Positions 1-8,662 of a DNA stretch of 64,000 bases are shown here, piece by piece. The number at the start of each line of letters is the position of its first letter. Positions within the stretch are counted from its first letter, which is position 1. Made by a program: the position numbers and the translations under genes. The notes under the pieces were generated by a model that was not told the DNA's origin, ran no database searches, and saw only the letters and a program-made list of their open reading frames with translations. This DNA is from Paenibacillus alvei DSM 29 (GTDB lineage Bacteria; Bacillota; Bacilli; Paenibacillales; Paenibacillaceae), in NCBI RefSeq assembly GCF_000293805.1, contig NZ_AMBZ01000002.1, positions 333,001 to 397,000 of the forward strand, written 5' to 3'.

Positions 1-227
1 CAAAGAAAAAGCAATCTAAAGATGGCAAATACGGTATGAAAGCTGGCGGTGCTTCTTCCGAATGGCACGAGCAAGCTGAAAAAATGGAGCAAGAACTTAT
101 CGCTAAGCAAGATCCAGCTGCAATCGCTGTGAACAACGAAGGCAAAACAGACGCTGTATCCGGCGTATCTATCCACGTTGGAAGCTTCGTGCAACTGGCT
201 CAAGAAGCTTTGGCTAAAGCAAAGTAA
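1..227 (+). CDS. pplA: PplA-like FMN-binding lipoprotein, C-terminal fragment
   Basis: Open from the window edge to TAA at 225-227; the 5' end, signal peptide and lipobox lie outside. The last part carries DAVSGVS followed by a Ser/Phe-containing helix, the form of the FMN-binding domain in which ApbE-type transferases link FMN to the Ser/Thr of D-x-x-S-G-x-S/T. In Listeria monocytogenes the two-domain lipoprotein PplA with such motifs is the extracytosolic flavin carrier of EET, encoded next to ndh2 (established knowledge). Here ndh2 follows after 158 bases on the same strand, and an ApbE transferase lies at 17.2 kb. The role as terminal flavin carrier is inferred from motif and context. Confidence 0.75.
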   Translation, partial: KKKQSKDGKYGMKAGGASSEWHEQAEKMEQELIAKQDPAAIAVNNEGKTDAVSGVSIHVGSFVQLAQEALAKAK

Positions 228-267
228 GATAAGTTTACTCCTTCCTTGATTAATATAGATATAACTC

Positions 268-321
268 GGAAGCTCCGCAGTAGGAAAGCAAGATACTCGC
301 TTTTTTATTCGCGGAGCTCCC
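268..321 (+). promoter_or_regulatory. inverted repeat in the pplA-ndh2 spacer
   Basis: Arms 268-278 and 311-321 (GGAAGCTCCGC / GCGGAGCTCCC) pair with one mismatch around a 32-base loop that contains a T6 run. The T-run is inside the loop rather than after the stem, so this is not a clean terminator. It may lower read-through into ndh2 or shape the processed transcript ends. Confidence 0.3.
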
Positions 322-385
322 TTGTTCGCATTGGATAGTTCAATTTTTAAATATTGACAAATAAGCATTACAACGGGGTGAAACC

Positions 386-2257
386 ATGAAAGAGATCGTT
401 GTATTGGGCGGCGGTTATGGCGGCGTACTGACAGCGAAAAAGCTGGCGAAGCGTCTGAAGAAGGACAAAGACATTCGCATTACGCTCATCGACCGTAAAC
501 CTTTCCATACGATGATGACGGAGCTGCATGAGGTTGCAGCATGCCGTGTCGAAGAAGAAGCAATCAAAATGGACCTGAAGCAAATCTTTGCGGGTCTGAA
601 AGTGGACGTTGTACTGGATGAGATCGAGAACATCGATTTCAATGGCCAGAAGCTGCAAGGCAGAAAGAAATCCTACAATTACGACCACCTTGTTATCGGT
701 ACAGGTTGTAAGCCATCCTTCTTCGGTATCGAAGGTGCAGAAGAGAATTCCTTCTCCCTCTGGTCGTTCGAGGATGCAGTTAAGTTGAAGCAGCAAATTC
801 GCCAAATGTTCATGGACGGGACGAAGGTCACAGATCCTGAGCTGCGTAAGCAAATGCTCACATTCGTCGTCGTTGGCGCCGGCTTCACTGGTGTCGAAAT
901 GGTCGGCGAATTGGCTGAATATCGCGAAGAGTTGTGCCATGAGTTCCATGTGGACGAATCTGAGGTTCGCCTCGTCGTAGCGGATATGGCTCCGAAGATC
1001 CTGCCAATCCTGCCGCAAAAGCTCATTGATAAAGCGGACAAGTACCTCCGCAAAATGAAAGTGGAAATTATAACAGGCGCGAAGATTTCCGGCGTTACTC
1101 CAAATTCCGTTATCCTTGGCGATAATGAAATTAAATCAAACACTGTTATCTGGACTGCCGGTGTCGAAGGTTCCGATCTCGTAGGCAACCTCGATGTACA
1201 GCAGCAAGGACGCAAGCGCATTTTGACAAATGACAAGTTGCAGTCCGTTGACCACAAAAATGTGTATGTTGTCGGCGACAACATCTTCTATATTCCAGAA
1301 GGCGAAGAGCGTCCTGTTCCACAAATGGTTGAGAACGCCGAGCACTCGGCTGGTCTTATCGCACATAATATCGTTGCTGACTTGAAGAATGGCACACATA
1401 AGTCGTACAAGCCTACATTCCACGGTACGATGGTATGTATCGGTGGACGTTACGGGGTAGCCGCAATCGGTACACCGAAGAAAATGTTCCACTTCACTGG
1501 CTTCATGGCCATGTTCTTTAAGCATATGATTAATATTGTGTACTTCTTGCAAGTACTAGGCTTCCATAAAATCTGGTCTTACATGATGCACGAGTTCTTC
1601 CATGTGAAGAATCGCCGCAGCTTCGTCGGTGGACATTTTGCCAAGCGTTCCCCGAATTTCTGGCTCGTACCACTGCGGATCTATATCGGTGTCATGTGGT
1701 TAACCCAAGGCTGGGAAAAGGCCTCGAAATTACTGAAGGATCCTTCGCAGATGTTCCTCATCCCGCCTAAGGCAATGGATGGTGTAACAGCAGCTTCTCA
1801 AGCCGTTGATGCAGTTCATACAACGGTTGATGCACAAACAGCAGCTTCTGCTGTTGAAGGTGCAAGCACGGCAATCAAGGCTATTCCAGTGCCTGATTTC
1901 ATCAAAGGCATTGTAGACTGGTCGATGGATTTGATGTTCTATACGCATGACGGCGGATATACGGCTATGGCGTACATTTTCCAAGGCTGTATGGTTGCTG
2001 CCGAGGTTATCTTCGGTATTATGTTGATCCTGGGCTTGTTCACAGCGATTGCTTCGATCGCAACTGTTGCGATGGGCGTTATGATTTACACGTCCGGTAT
2101 GGCTCCTTATGAAATGTTCTGGTACTTCTTCGGCGGCATCGCGCTTATCGGCGGTTCCGGCAGCACGTTCGGTCTGGACTACTACCTGTATCCACGCCTG
2201 AAGCGCATCTGGAAGAAGGTTCCGTTCGTGAAACGTTGGTACCTGTATACGGATTAA
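386..2257 (+). CDS. ndh2: type II NADH dehydrogenase Ndh2 with membrane extension
   Basis: A flavoprotein NADH:quinone oxidoreductase of 623 residues. The N-terminal FAD fold begins with VVLGGGYGG, a second dinucleotide fold has VVVGAGFTG near residue 165, and a GDN segment near 297 resembles the conserved FAD-contacting Asp. Ordinary Ndh-2 is about 400 residues. Here an extra 200-residue tail follows, with several hydrophobic helices and a TQGWEK segment reminiscent of DoxX proteins; an extra C-terminal membrane domain is what distinguishes the EET enzyme Ndh2 from respiratory Ndh. It would pass NADH electrons to a demethylmenaquinone pool. GGGGTG precedes the ATG. Downstream are a hairpin and then the quinone side-chain genes. 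Confidence 0.88.
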   Translation: MKEIVVLGGGYGGVLTAKKLAKRLKKDKDIRITLIDRKPFHTMMTELHEVAACRVEEEAIKMDLKQIFAGLKVDVVLDEIENIDFNGQKLQGRKKSYNYDHLVIGTGCKPSFFGIEGAEENSFSLWSFEDAVKLKQQIRQMFMDGTKVTDPELRKQMLTFVVVGAGFTGVEMVGELAEYREELCHEFHVDESEVRLVVADMAPKILPILPQKLIDKADKYLRKMKVEIITGAKISGVTPNSVILGDNEIKSNTVIWTAGVEGSDLVGNLDVQQQGRKRILTNDKLQSVDHKNVYVVGDNIFYIPEGEERPVPQMVENAEHSAGLIAHNIVADLKNGTHKSYKPTFHGTMVCIGGRYGVAAIGTPKKMFHFTGFMAMFFKHMINIVYFLQVLGFHKIWSYMMHEFFHVKNRRSFVGGHFAKRSPNFWLVPLRIYIGVMWLTQGWEKASKLLKDPSQMFLIPPKAMDGVTAASQAVDAVHTTVDAQTAASAVEGASTAIKAIPVPDFIKGIVDWSMDLMFYTHDGGYTAMAYIFQGCMVAAEVIFGIMLILGLFTAIASIATVAMGVMIYTSGMAPYEMFWYFFGGIALIGGSGSTFGLDYYLYPRLKRIWKKVPFVKRWYLYTD

Positions 2258-2289
2258 TAGCTCAACGAGAATAGATGGTATGTTGTACT

Positions 2290-2325
2290 GGAAAAGTAAT
2301 GTGTACTTCGTGTCACATTACTTTC
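2290..2325 (+). terminator. hairpin after ndh2
   Basis: Arms around 2290-2303 and 2313-2325 (AAGTAATGTG / CACATTACTT core, one bulged A) are followed by TTATTTCT. The weak T tail suggests partial termination or mRNA end protection, allowing lower expression of the downstream prenyl synthase pair. Confidence 0.5.
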
Positions 2326-2353
2326 CTTATTTCTGAGGGAAACGGGGGTTCCC

Positions 2354-2806
2354 ATGAATCGGCAACTCTTGAATCAAACAAGTAACCTTCTGACTCAGCA
2401 TCTACCGCCGATCACCGGCATTCAATTGACGGCTGAAACGGATGAATATTGGCTGCTCGACATGGCTCGCATGCTGAATGCCTACGAGATGGAGCAGCAT
2501 GAACGCCAGGTTCTGCTCGGCTGCTACTGGCTCCTGCGTCAAGCATTGCGCACCCATCAGCATGTGCCAGAGGAAGAACAGCTTGCAGGCAAGGCTGTGC
2601 TAGACGGTGATTTCCTGCTCAGCCTGTACTATCAATTCGCCGTTCGCCATGGAATGACTCAGCTCATTATTGAGCTGGCAACAACGAATAAGCGCATCCA
2701 GATTCGCCGTGTTGAGGGTGCTGCTTCAGATATGATGCTGCATCAGCGAATGGGCCGCTTCGTGGCAGCCCATTATAAGCAGGTGGCTTCTTATGGCATC
2801 ATTTAA
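2354..2806 (+). CDS. HepS-like component I of a prenyl diphosphate synthase
   Basis: A 150-residue soluble protein immediately upstream of, and overlapping by 14 bases, a trans-prenyl diphosphate synthase. The central LDGDFLLSLYY segment resembles the most conserved stretch of HepS, the non-catalytic subunit of Bacillus heptaprenyl diphosphate synthase, which pairs with HepT (family knowledge). It is much shorter than Bacillus HepS (about 250 residues), keeping mainly the helical core. The translational overlap argues that the two proteins are made together and may form a heterodimer. GGGGG six bases before the ATG fixes the start. The HepS assignment is a family-level guess; a plain hypothetical protein is the alternative. 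Confidence 0.5.
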   Translation: MNRQLLNQTSNLLTQHLPPITGIQLTAETDEYWLLDMARMLNAYEMEQHERQVLLGCYWLLRQALRTHQHVPEEEQLAGKAVLDGDFLLSLYYQFAVRHGMTQLIIELATTNKRIQIRRVEGAASDMMLHQRMGRFVAAHYKQVASYGII

Positions 2807-3788
2807 CGGTACGCTGAGCGATCAGCTTAACATCTCCCTTCGGCGAATTAATCGGGATTTGGAACGTATTATTCTGCACGATCCGGATGTCCCCTCCCGA
2901 TCCATTGTCGCCAAGAGCGTCTTGGATCTCATCCGTGCAGGAGGCAAGCGCCTGAGGCCAATGATGACGATTGTCGGTAGCCGCTTCGGCACCGATGCTG
3001 AATCAGAGGATGTGTATCGTCTAGCCTCTGCCGCTGAGCTCATTCACATGGCATCGCTTATTCATGACGACATCCTGGATCAGTCTGACACCCGCCGCGG
3101 TGAACCGGCGCTGCATTGCAAGACAGGCATCTATAACGCGGTTCATATTGGAAATTACATTATGTGTCGCGTTATCGAGCTGATGACGTCAAGCGGCAAG
3201 GAACATGAGCCGTACGCGCATGATCTAGCGTCCATCACAACAACGCAGCTATGTCTCGGTGAATATCAGCAGATGGAATTGAAATTCAACTTCGACCTCT
3301 CGCTTGATGCATACTGGGAGAAGACGCGCAACAAAACTGCGCTCTTGATGGCTACCTGCCTGCAGCTTGGTGCGAAAGCAGCCGGTGCAGATGAGGAGGT
3401 AGTCGATCAGTTGTACGCATTCGGCGATCAGCTTGGGATGGCGTTTCAAGTAAGGGATGATATTCTTGACTTCACGCAATCCTCTGAATCACTCGGCAAG
3501 CCTTCTGGTGTTGATCTGCGGAACGGACACGCAACGCTTCCAGTCATTCTGGCAATGCGTGACGCGTCGTTCGCAGCCAAGCTGCACAAACTGAAGGCAG
3601 ATTCGCCTGATGAAGCGTTCAATGAAGCGATAGAGCTTATTCATCGCAGCGGCTCGCTGGAGGAAGCTCTTCAGATGAGCCATGCGTTCATGAAGCAGGC
3701 TTGGGAAATAACAGAGCAGTTGTCCGCTTATCCTGCCCACCGGGATTTGAAGGCGCTGTGGCATTATTTCGAAGCCCGCACCTATTAG
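2793..3788 (+). CDS. dmkB: polyprenyl diphosphate synthase, DmkB/HepT type
   Basis: A 331-residue all-trans polyprenyl synthase that extends farnesyl diphosphate with isopentenyl diphosphate. Seen directly: GGKRLRP near residue 51, the first Asp-rich motif LIHDDILDQSDTRRG near 90, the KT pair near 185, and the second motif FQVRDDILDF near 219. In Listeria DmkB makes the side chain of the EET-specific demethylmenaquinone. Proximity to ndh2 and a HepS-like partner supports that role, but it could instead be the cell's only HepT; the rest of the genome would decide. The ATG lies inside the end of the preceding gene with AGGTGG upstream. A terminator follows at 4061. Confidence 0.82.
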   Translation: MASFNGTLSDQLNISLRRINRDLERIILHDPDVPSRSIVAKSVLDLIRAGGKRLRPMMTIVGSRFGTDAESEDVYRLASAAELIHMASLIHDDILDQSDTRRGEPALHCKTGIYNAVHIGNYIMCRVIELMTSSGKEHEPYAHDLASITTTQLCLGEYQQMELKFNFDLSLDAYWEKTRNKTALLMATCLQLGAKAAGADEEVVDQLYAFGDQLGMAFQVRDDILDFTQSSESLGKPSGVDLRNGHATLPVILAMRDASFAAKLHKLKADSPDEAFNEAIELIHRSGSLEEALQMSHAFMKQAWEITEQLSAYPAHRDLKALWHYFEARTY

Positions 3789-4056
3789 TAAGTTCAATTC
3801 TGATCACGAAGAATCTGCAGAGGAGTGACTCGACATCGAATCTTGCATTCACTCTCAACAGCGTATGCTTTCGATGTATGTTTCCTGACGGAAGCATTGT
3901 AGTGCTCATGTAGTTAGCCTGCACTCCGCTCCTTGCAAGTTTTGCTCTGCAAAACTCGCTTCGAATGCATACGCTTCGAGTTCTTGCAACCTTCTCGGTG
4001 CTGAAAATTGAACAGATCCAGCATGTACAATTAGGTAATGTCCTGGTGAAGAAAAT
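3789..4056. repeat. gene-free stretch rich in small palindromes
   Basis: No credible reading frame. Several short inverted repeats occur in succession: GTTTTGC/GCAAAAC at about 3945, ACATCGA/TCGATGT at about 3832-3878, and paired copies of a GCTTCGA / CATACGCTTCGAG-like unit near 3955-3985. The density of related short palindromes suggests an extragenic repeat element or a folded 3' leader after dmkB. A genome-wide search would tell. Confidence 0.3.
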
Positions 4057-4060
4057 ATGG

Positions 4061-4098
4061 CCGAATCCTTGATATTTCAAGGGTTTGGCTTCTTTTAT
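4061..4098 (+). terminator. terminator of the ndh2-dmkB group
   Basis: GCCGAATCCTTGA and TCAAGGGTTTGGC pair, allowing G-T, around a short loop, followed by TTCTTTTAT. It closes the ndh2/hepS-like/dmkB transcription unit. Confidence 0.7.
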
Positions 4099-4223
4099 AT
4101 AATCAAATGTTTACAAATTGTACCGTTTACTCTTTTGTGTGTTCGGGCAAGGTGGTATTATGGATATGTACAGGCTGCATGTATGTCACTTACACCATAG
4201 ATGAAGGAGGTTGGGGTACGACG

Positions 4224-4751
4224 ATGAAGCCTCGCCAATTTGTAATTGAAGCAGTCATGCTGGCGGTCTATGGTCAACTGTCCGTGCCAAAGCGTCCAGT
4301 CGAATATATTATCCCTTACACAACGATTCTAGAGCTTTACGAAATGCGACTAGAAGGCGATCAGGTTATGCCTGATCCAGAGGAAGACATATATGCCAAG
4401 CAGCAAATCGAGGAGCTTATTGCCTACTTCGAGAACGAGCTCAATAAGAAAAAGATTGAGCGAGCTCTGACGGCCCCATGGCGCCATAGCCCGCCGCTTA
4501 TTTTACAGGACAACGTCTCCTGCATTATTGTCAATGCGATGGACAATGCCCGCTATGGCGAAACGTTCGACCCTGTTGAAACAGAGCTCATCCTTACGGC
4601 GATGCGCGAACAGGCTCCGCTGCTCACTGACCAGTTCGAATATGTGGATCGTCTCATTACGAATGAAATTCCGATTCCAATATACGATATTGATGATTTC
4701 GAGTACGCTTTGGAGCATGAGGAAGTCCCCGGTGACTCCAATACGAAATAA
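4224..4751 (+). CDS. conserved Paenibacillus protein of unknown function
   Basis: A 175-residue soluble acidic protein. I recall close relatives across Paenibacillus that databases sometimes label 'ADP-heptose synthase', with no support I know of. No nucleotide-binding loop or membrane segment is visible. The N-terminal half (VPKRPVEYIIPY) and a C-terminal IPIYDIDDFEYAL stretch look like the conserved blocks. I start at 4224, where MKPRQF begins after AAGGAGG at 4204-4210; an upstream ATG in the same frame would add an unrelated Cys-rich tail. It has its own terminator and stands alone between dmkB and the POT transporter. Confidence 0.7.
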   Translation: MKPRQFVIEAVMLAVYGQLSVPKRPVEYIIPYTTILELYEMRLEGDQVMPDPEEDIYAKQQIEELIAYFENELNKKKIERALTAPWRHSPPLILQDNVSCIIVNAMDNARYGETFDPVETELILTAMREQAPLLTDQFEYVDRLITNEIPIPIYDIDDFEYALEHEEVPGDSNTK

Positions 4752-4753
4752 TG

Positions 4754-4792
4754 ACAACCCGCCCTTATCGATTTAAGAGGCGGGCTTGTTGT
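4754..4792 (+). terminator. terminator
   Basis: ACAACCCGCCCTT pairs with AAGAGGCGGGCTTGTTGT around ATCGATTT just after the stop codon. It is a GC-rich stem, extended by an ACAA/TTGT pair. Confidence 0.7.
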
Positions 4793-5173
4793 ATTCAGAG
4801 AACCTCACCTCATAATAAAACACGTCCCGCCCACCACCTTCTAGCAATGAAAACTAGATTAGTAGCTGCTTTCTCTACCGAGATAACACCAAATCACCTT
4901 GCTTGAAAACGATAAGCATCCCCATCACCAACTTATCTGGATCCAGTGTTAGCTTACAGCTAAAACTTCGGGAAATACTACCATGTAAAAGTATTGAAAA
5001 TGATGAATATACCTGAACATGGAATATTAATATTGGTATAAATATTATTAACTTTACTTATATTGTTAGTCATGGAACGTTGAAGTCAAACTGCAAAAAG
5101 CATTATAATAAGATGAAATTAATTTTTATACGTTGAACTTGATACAGGGTATCATCATCAAAGGAGCGATGTT
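4793..5173. other. AT-rich leader of the POT transporter gene
   Basis: About 380 bases with no supported gene. AT content rises towards the downstream gene. The only signal I can defend is the promoter at 5080-5109. Confidence 0.5.
5080..5109 (+). promoter_or_regulatory. sigma-A type promoter for the POT transporter
   Basis: TTGAAG at 5080-5085 and TATAAT at 5104-5109 with an 18-base spacer, 65 bases before the start codon. Confidence 0.55.
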
Positions 5174-6663
5174 ATGCCGAATTATGATAAGAAGAAGATT
5201 GCAGAAAGTGTCCCGCAACAAGGTTTCTTTGGTCACCCCAAAGGCCTTTTCACCCTCTTTTTCACCGAATTTTGGGAGCGATTCTCCTATTATGGAATGA
5301 AGGCCATCCTTGTATTCTTCATGTACTATGAAGTAACGAAGGGCGGACTGGGTTTCCCGGAGAACATCGCGCTTGCCATCGTGTCCATCTATGGCTCACT
5401 CGTGTATATGTCCGGCATTATTGGAGGTTGGTTGGCTGACCGAGTACTCGGTACGTCGAAGGCCGTTTTTTATGGCGGCATCTTGATTATGTGTGGTCAT
5501 ATCGTGCTGGCCATACCTGGTAATGCTGCACTTTTCTTTGTATCCATGATCTTGATTGTGTTGGGTACAGGATTGCTGAAACCTAATGTATCCAGTCTAG
5601 TAGGAGATATTTATAAGGAAGAGGATAATCGGCGAGATGCGGGCTTCAGTATTTTTTATATGGGGATTAACCTCGGAGGCTTCATCTCTCCCTTGATCGT
5701 AGGAACCGTTGGGATGAATAATTTCCATCTTGGTTTCGGTCTTGCTGCTGTCGGGATGTTGCTGGGTTTGGTTGTTTACGTGACAACTCGCCCCAAAAAT
5801 TTGGGTCTTGCCGGTACGGTTATAGTTAACCCATTGTCACCTGCCGAGAAGAAAAAGTATTTACCGTTCTAGGTGCGAGCGTCGTTGTTCTCGCTGTCTT
5901 GATCACGTTCGGCATTATGTTCGGCGTTCTTACGTTCGATACTTTTATCAAACTCGTTGGGGTGTTGGGAATACTGATTCCAACCGCTTATTTCGTCGTT
6001 ATGTACCGCAGTCCGAAAACAACGCCTGTCGAGCGATCCCGACTCATTGCGTACATTCCTTTGTTTATTGCTTCGATTATGTTCTGGGCAATTCAGGAAC
6101 AAGGATCCACAATTCTTGCTAACTTTGCGGACAAACGTACCGAATTGGACTTTGCGGGCATTCATATTTCGCCTGCTTGGTTTCAATCATTGAACCCGCT
6201 CTTTATTATTATATTTGCGCCTGTATTCGCCTGGCTGTGGGTGAAGCTCGGCAATCGCCAGCCAACCGTGCCCCAAAAGTTTTCACTTGGCTTGTTGTTC
6301 GCCGGTCTGTCCTTTTTGATTATTTTGCTGCCGGCATACTTCGGCGGAGCCGCTTCGCTCGTTAACCCATTGTGGCTCGTTCTCAGCTACTTCGTCGTTG
6401 TAATCGGAGAGTTATGTTTATCGCCGGTTGGCCTCTCGGCTACCACTAAGCTCGCGCCTGCAGCCTTTTCGGCTCAAACCATGAGCTTATGGTTCTTGTC
6501 CAACGCTGCCGCACAGGCCATCAACGCACAAATCGTAAAGTTTTATACCCCCGAAACCGAGATGCTGTACTTCGGAGTTATTGGCGGGGTAGCATTATTG
6601 CTGAGTCTTCTGCTTTATGTGCTGTCCCCAAAGATACAAACTTTTATGAAGGGCGTAAAATAA
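5174..6663 (+). pseudogene. POT-family di/tripeptide:proton symporter, frameshifted
   Basis: Two reading frames together make one full-length (about 495-residue) proton-coupled oligopeptide transporter. The first part ends at 5872 and has the family N terminus (FTEFWERFSYYGMKA) and the GTGLLKPNVS loop; the second continues from about 5857 with FTVLGASVVV and ends at 6663. The shift maps to the A5 run at 5852-5856: one extra A would join the frames without losing a residue. The remaining sequence is clean, so this is either a very recent lesion or an under-called homopolymer. AAAGGAG precedes the ATG. If intact it imports small peptides. Confidence 0.8.
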
Positions 6664-7010
6664 GCAGAGCTTCTCAGCTGGCATGGTCGGATAACGTTTC
6701 GCCAGCAACGCCGAACAAAATACGTACCATCAGCTCACAGACCGTCAGGAAACACCCCATCCTGACGGTCTTGTCTTGAGCTTGATTGCACTCAAGCAAC
6801 CTTAGTAATCAGTTCATGACATAGTAACGCTTCCATCGCTCTCCATGTCGATAAAAGACATTACAATAACATTTATCTCAATGCGGCGCTTCAAATGCGG
6901 CTATCCGGTGAAATGTATAAACGATGAATAACTTCCCATTTCTTTGATATTCATTATATTCCTTACAGGATGATGGTACGGATGGAATATTGCACTTCTC
7001 TCCCCTATTT
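6664..7010. other. intergenic stretch after the POT gene
   Basis: Apart from the terminator at 6740-6776 I see no gene or regulatory element. Composition becomes more AT-rich towards the bacteriocin-like islet. Confidence 0.5.
6740..6776 (+). terminator. terminator of the POT gene
   Basis: Perfect 10-bp stem GACCGTCAGG / CCTGACGGTC with an 11-base loop, then TTGTCTT. Confidence 0.75.
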
Positions 7011-7289
7011 CTATGCAGCGTTATAAACAAGGACTTGTATCAATACGATTGTCATAAAAGAGATAGCACCAACCATTTTAGCAGGATGAGTAAGCTTGTA
7101 ATTATGGAAAGGAGCGATTCGATTGGCAATGAACCCGAACAAAAGTGTGCCTACAAACAAAAATAAACCGCTTAGTATCATATGGTTCATTGAATTCGCG
7201 ATGCTAAGTGTATGATTGATAAACAGAACCCACAGGTAACCAAGAAAAGCATGGATAACGATCGAAAGCATTCCTTCTTTGATATTCAT
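7011..7289 (-). CDS. small three-helix membrane protein, possible immunity protein
   Basis: A 92-residue hydrophobic protein with three likely transmembrane helices (about residues 8-28, 35-60, 68-90) separated by short charged loops. I do not recognise the family. I start at MNIKEG (7289), preceded by AAGGAGAGG; a GTG two codons upstream is an alternative. It is AT-rich like its upstream neighbour, a Cys-rich secreted peptide gene transcribed the same way, with a strong hairpin between them. A small membrane protein directly behind a bacteriocin gene is a common place for self-immunity, but nothing in the sequence itself shows that function. Confidence 0.5.
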   Translation of the reverse strand: MNIKEGMLSIVIHAFLGYLWVLFINHTLSIANSMNHMILSGLFLFVGTLLFGFIANRIAPFHNYKLTHPAKMVGAISFMTIVLIQVLVYNAA

Positions 7290-7328
7290 ACACACCTCTC
7301 CTTTTTAAATATATCAATTTGTTTACCT

Positions 7329-7373
7329 AGAACAAGTAAAAGCAGATGATCTACATCTGCTTTTACTTGTTCT
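7329..7373 (-). terminator. perfect 20-bp inverted repeat
   Basis: Arms 7329-7348 and 7354-7373 match perfectly around a 5-base loop. It lies between the Cys-rich peptide gene and the small membrane protein gene, so it probably terminates most transcription from the former and lets a minority continue. Confidence 0.7.
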
Positions 7374-7403
7374 AATACTACTTACAAAATTATCCATGAA
7401 GAG

Positions 7404-8141
7404 TCATTCCTCAACAGGACATCTGGTATTCCATCGTCCCTCTGCACAAATTTTGTATGGTGGAACATAACAACCTATCACAGTAGCTCCAGCACAAATA
7501 ATTCTCCCAAAAGGAATTTTATCAGCAAACACACAAGCTCCACCAACCATTGCTGCACATGTACCTTCATAAGTATCTCCGTATTCCTCGTATCTTGTAC
7601 AAGTCCAACAATATCGATCTACCAAAGTCACATCACTGTCATATGATTTTTTTAGTTTTTCAGCTTTATCTGTTAATGACGTAAGGTAGCTTCTCAAATT
7701 TTCATTTTCATTAACTTGGTAAGAAGCTTGAATATCCCCTGCATGATCTCTTACATATATTTTCCGTCTGAATACGATTTGCTGTAATCGATAATCAGAG
7801 TATCAACTTGCTTTTTCTTTACATCATGAAGTGAAAGTCAAAAGAGAAGCTAATTGAATCGTTTCTTGCACATCATAACCATACTCAAATTGAAATTGAG
7901 CAATATATCCGTAAAGATTATTATTCTCATCTCTAAGATAGTTCATTAATTTTGGTTCACTTTTAATTAAGTCATTTTTGTATTTAACATAATTGTTATC
8001 AATCGTTACCATTTGCAAAAACTCTTCTTTACTTGGTAATTCATCACTCGCAATCGCAAATGAATCTGCACTGAATAAAATACTGCTTAGCACAAACACA
8101 GTTAGTAACATTACGATCGTTGTTTTAGTAATGGTTTTCAA
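7404..8141 (-). pseudogene. secreted Cys-rich halocin C8-like peptide precursor, frameshifted
   Basis: Read from TTG at 8141 (GGAGGAG upstream), the first part has a clean signal peptide (basic MKTITK, hydrophobic core, Ala-rich cleavage region) and a propeptide ending at 7824. The last part (7697 to 7404) is a Cys-rich domain with CWTC and later GTC, GGAC, IIC, IGC, KIC and TRC, a layout like halocin C8-type bacteriocin domains. Between them a third frame reads DVKKKQVDTLIIDYSKSY, so two single-base shifts, one near 7834-7836 and one in the T4 run 7760-7763, restore one precursor of about 245 residues. The codons are AT-rich against the neighbours, suggesting acquisition. The peptide would be cut from the C terminus; activity is inference. 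Confidence 0.6.
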
Positions 8142-8618
8142 ATAAAGTCTCCTCCATTATTTATGATCGTTCAATCTATTAAATACCTTGTTATCATAAA
8201 TTTAAGAATAGGAAACTGAAAAAATCCCCTTATTATTATTTCGAATCATTATCAAATCTAGAAGCTAATTGCTTGATTGTCATACATGGTTTTGGAAAAT
8301 TCAGATTTTTTGTAGTAATAGCGATAATTTGGAGGGTGTTTATTTTCAAGTAAAAATTCATGGGGAAAAAATTATGGATTATTTCTGAAGAGTTGTTACT
8401 GGCACAGAACTTTAAGTTTTTGAATTCAATCATAAGTTCATTCAGTCATCCCCCTTTCTATGACACTAGTAATGAGATGCAAAAATATAAATTATGTTAA
8501 TTTATTAAGCCCATTAGAAACCTACCATATTTTTACTTACGCGTCAATTTCAATAAACAAATTTTTAATAGAAGTGATAAACGCTTCACAAACCATAAAA
8601 TCGGAAATATCAATAAAT
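8142..8618. other. AT-rich stretch between peptide gene and prenyltransferase
   Basis: Strongly AT-rich. It contains the upstream region of the Cys-rich peptide gene and a 65-codon minus-strand frame (8236-8433) that I do not accept as a gene. Nothing else is recognised. Confidence 0.4.
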
Positions 8619-8649
8619 AAAAAAGGACCCGCTTCAAGACAGGCCCCCT
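8619..8649 (-). terminator. terminator of the prenyltransferase gene
   Basis: On the minus strand GGGCCTG pairs with CGGGTCC (two G-T pairs) and is followed by TTTTTTATT. Confidence 0.65.
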
Positions 8650-8662
8650 ATTTTCACCCTCT

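Noticed and set aside
368..1018. 216-codon minus-strand open frame
   Set aside because: It lies opposite the conserved N-terminal half of ndh2 and has no domain or ribosome site.
8236..8433. 65-codon minus-strand frame in the AT-rich islet
   Set aside because: Composition is what AT-rich sequence gives by chance, and the best ribosome site nearby leads to immediate stops in other frames.
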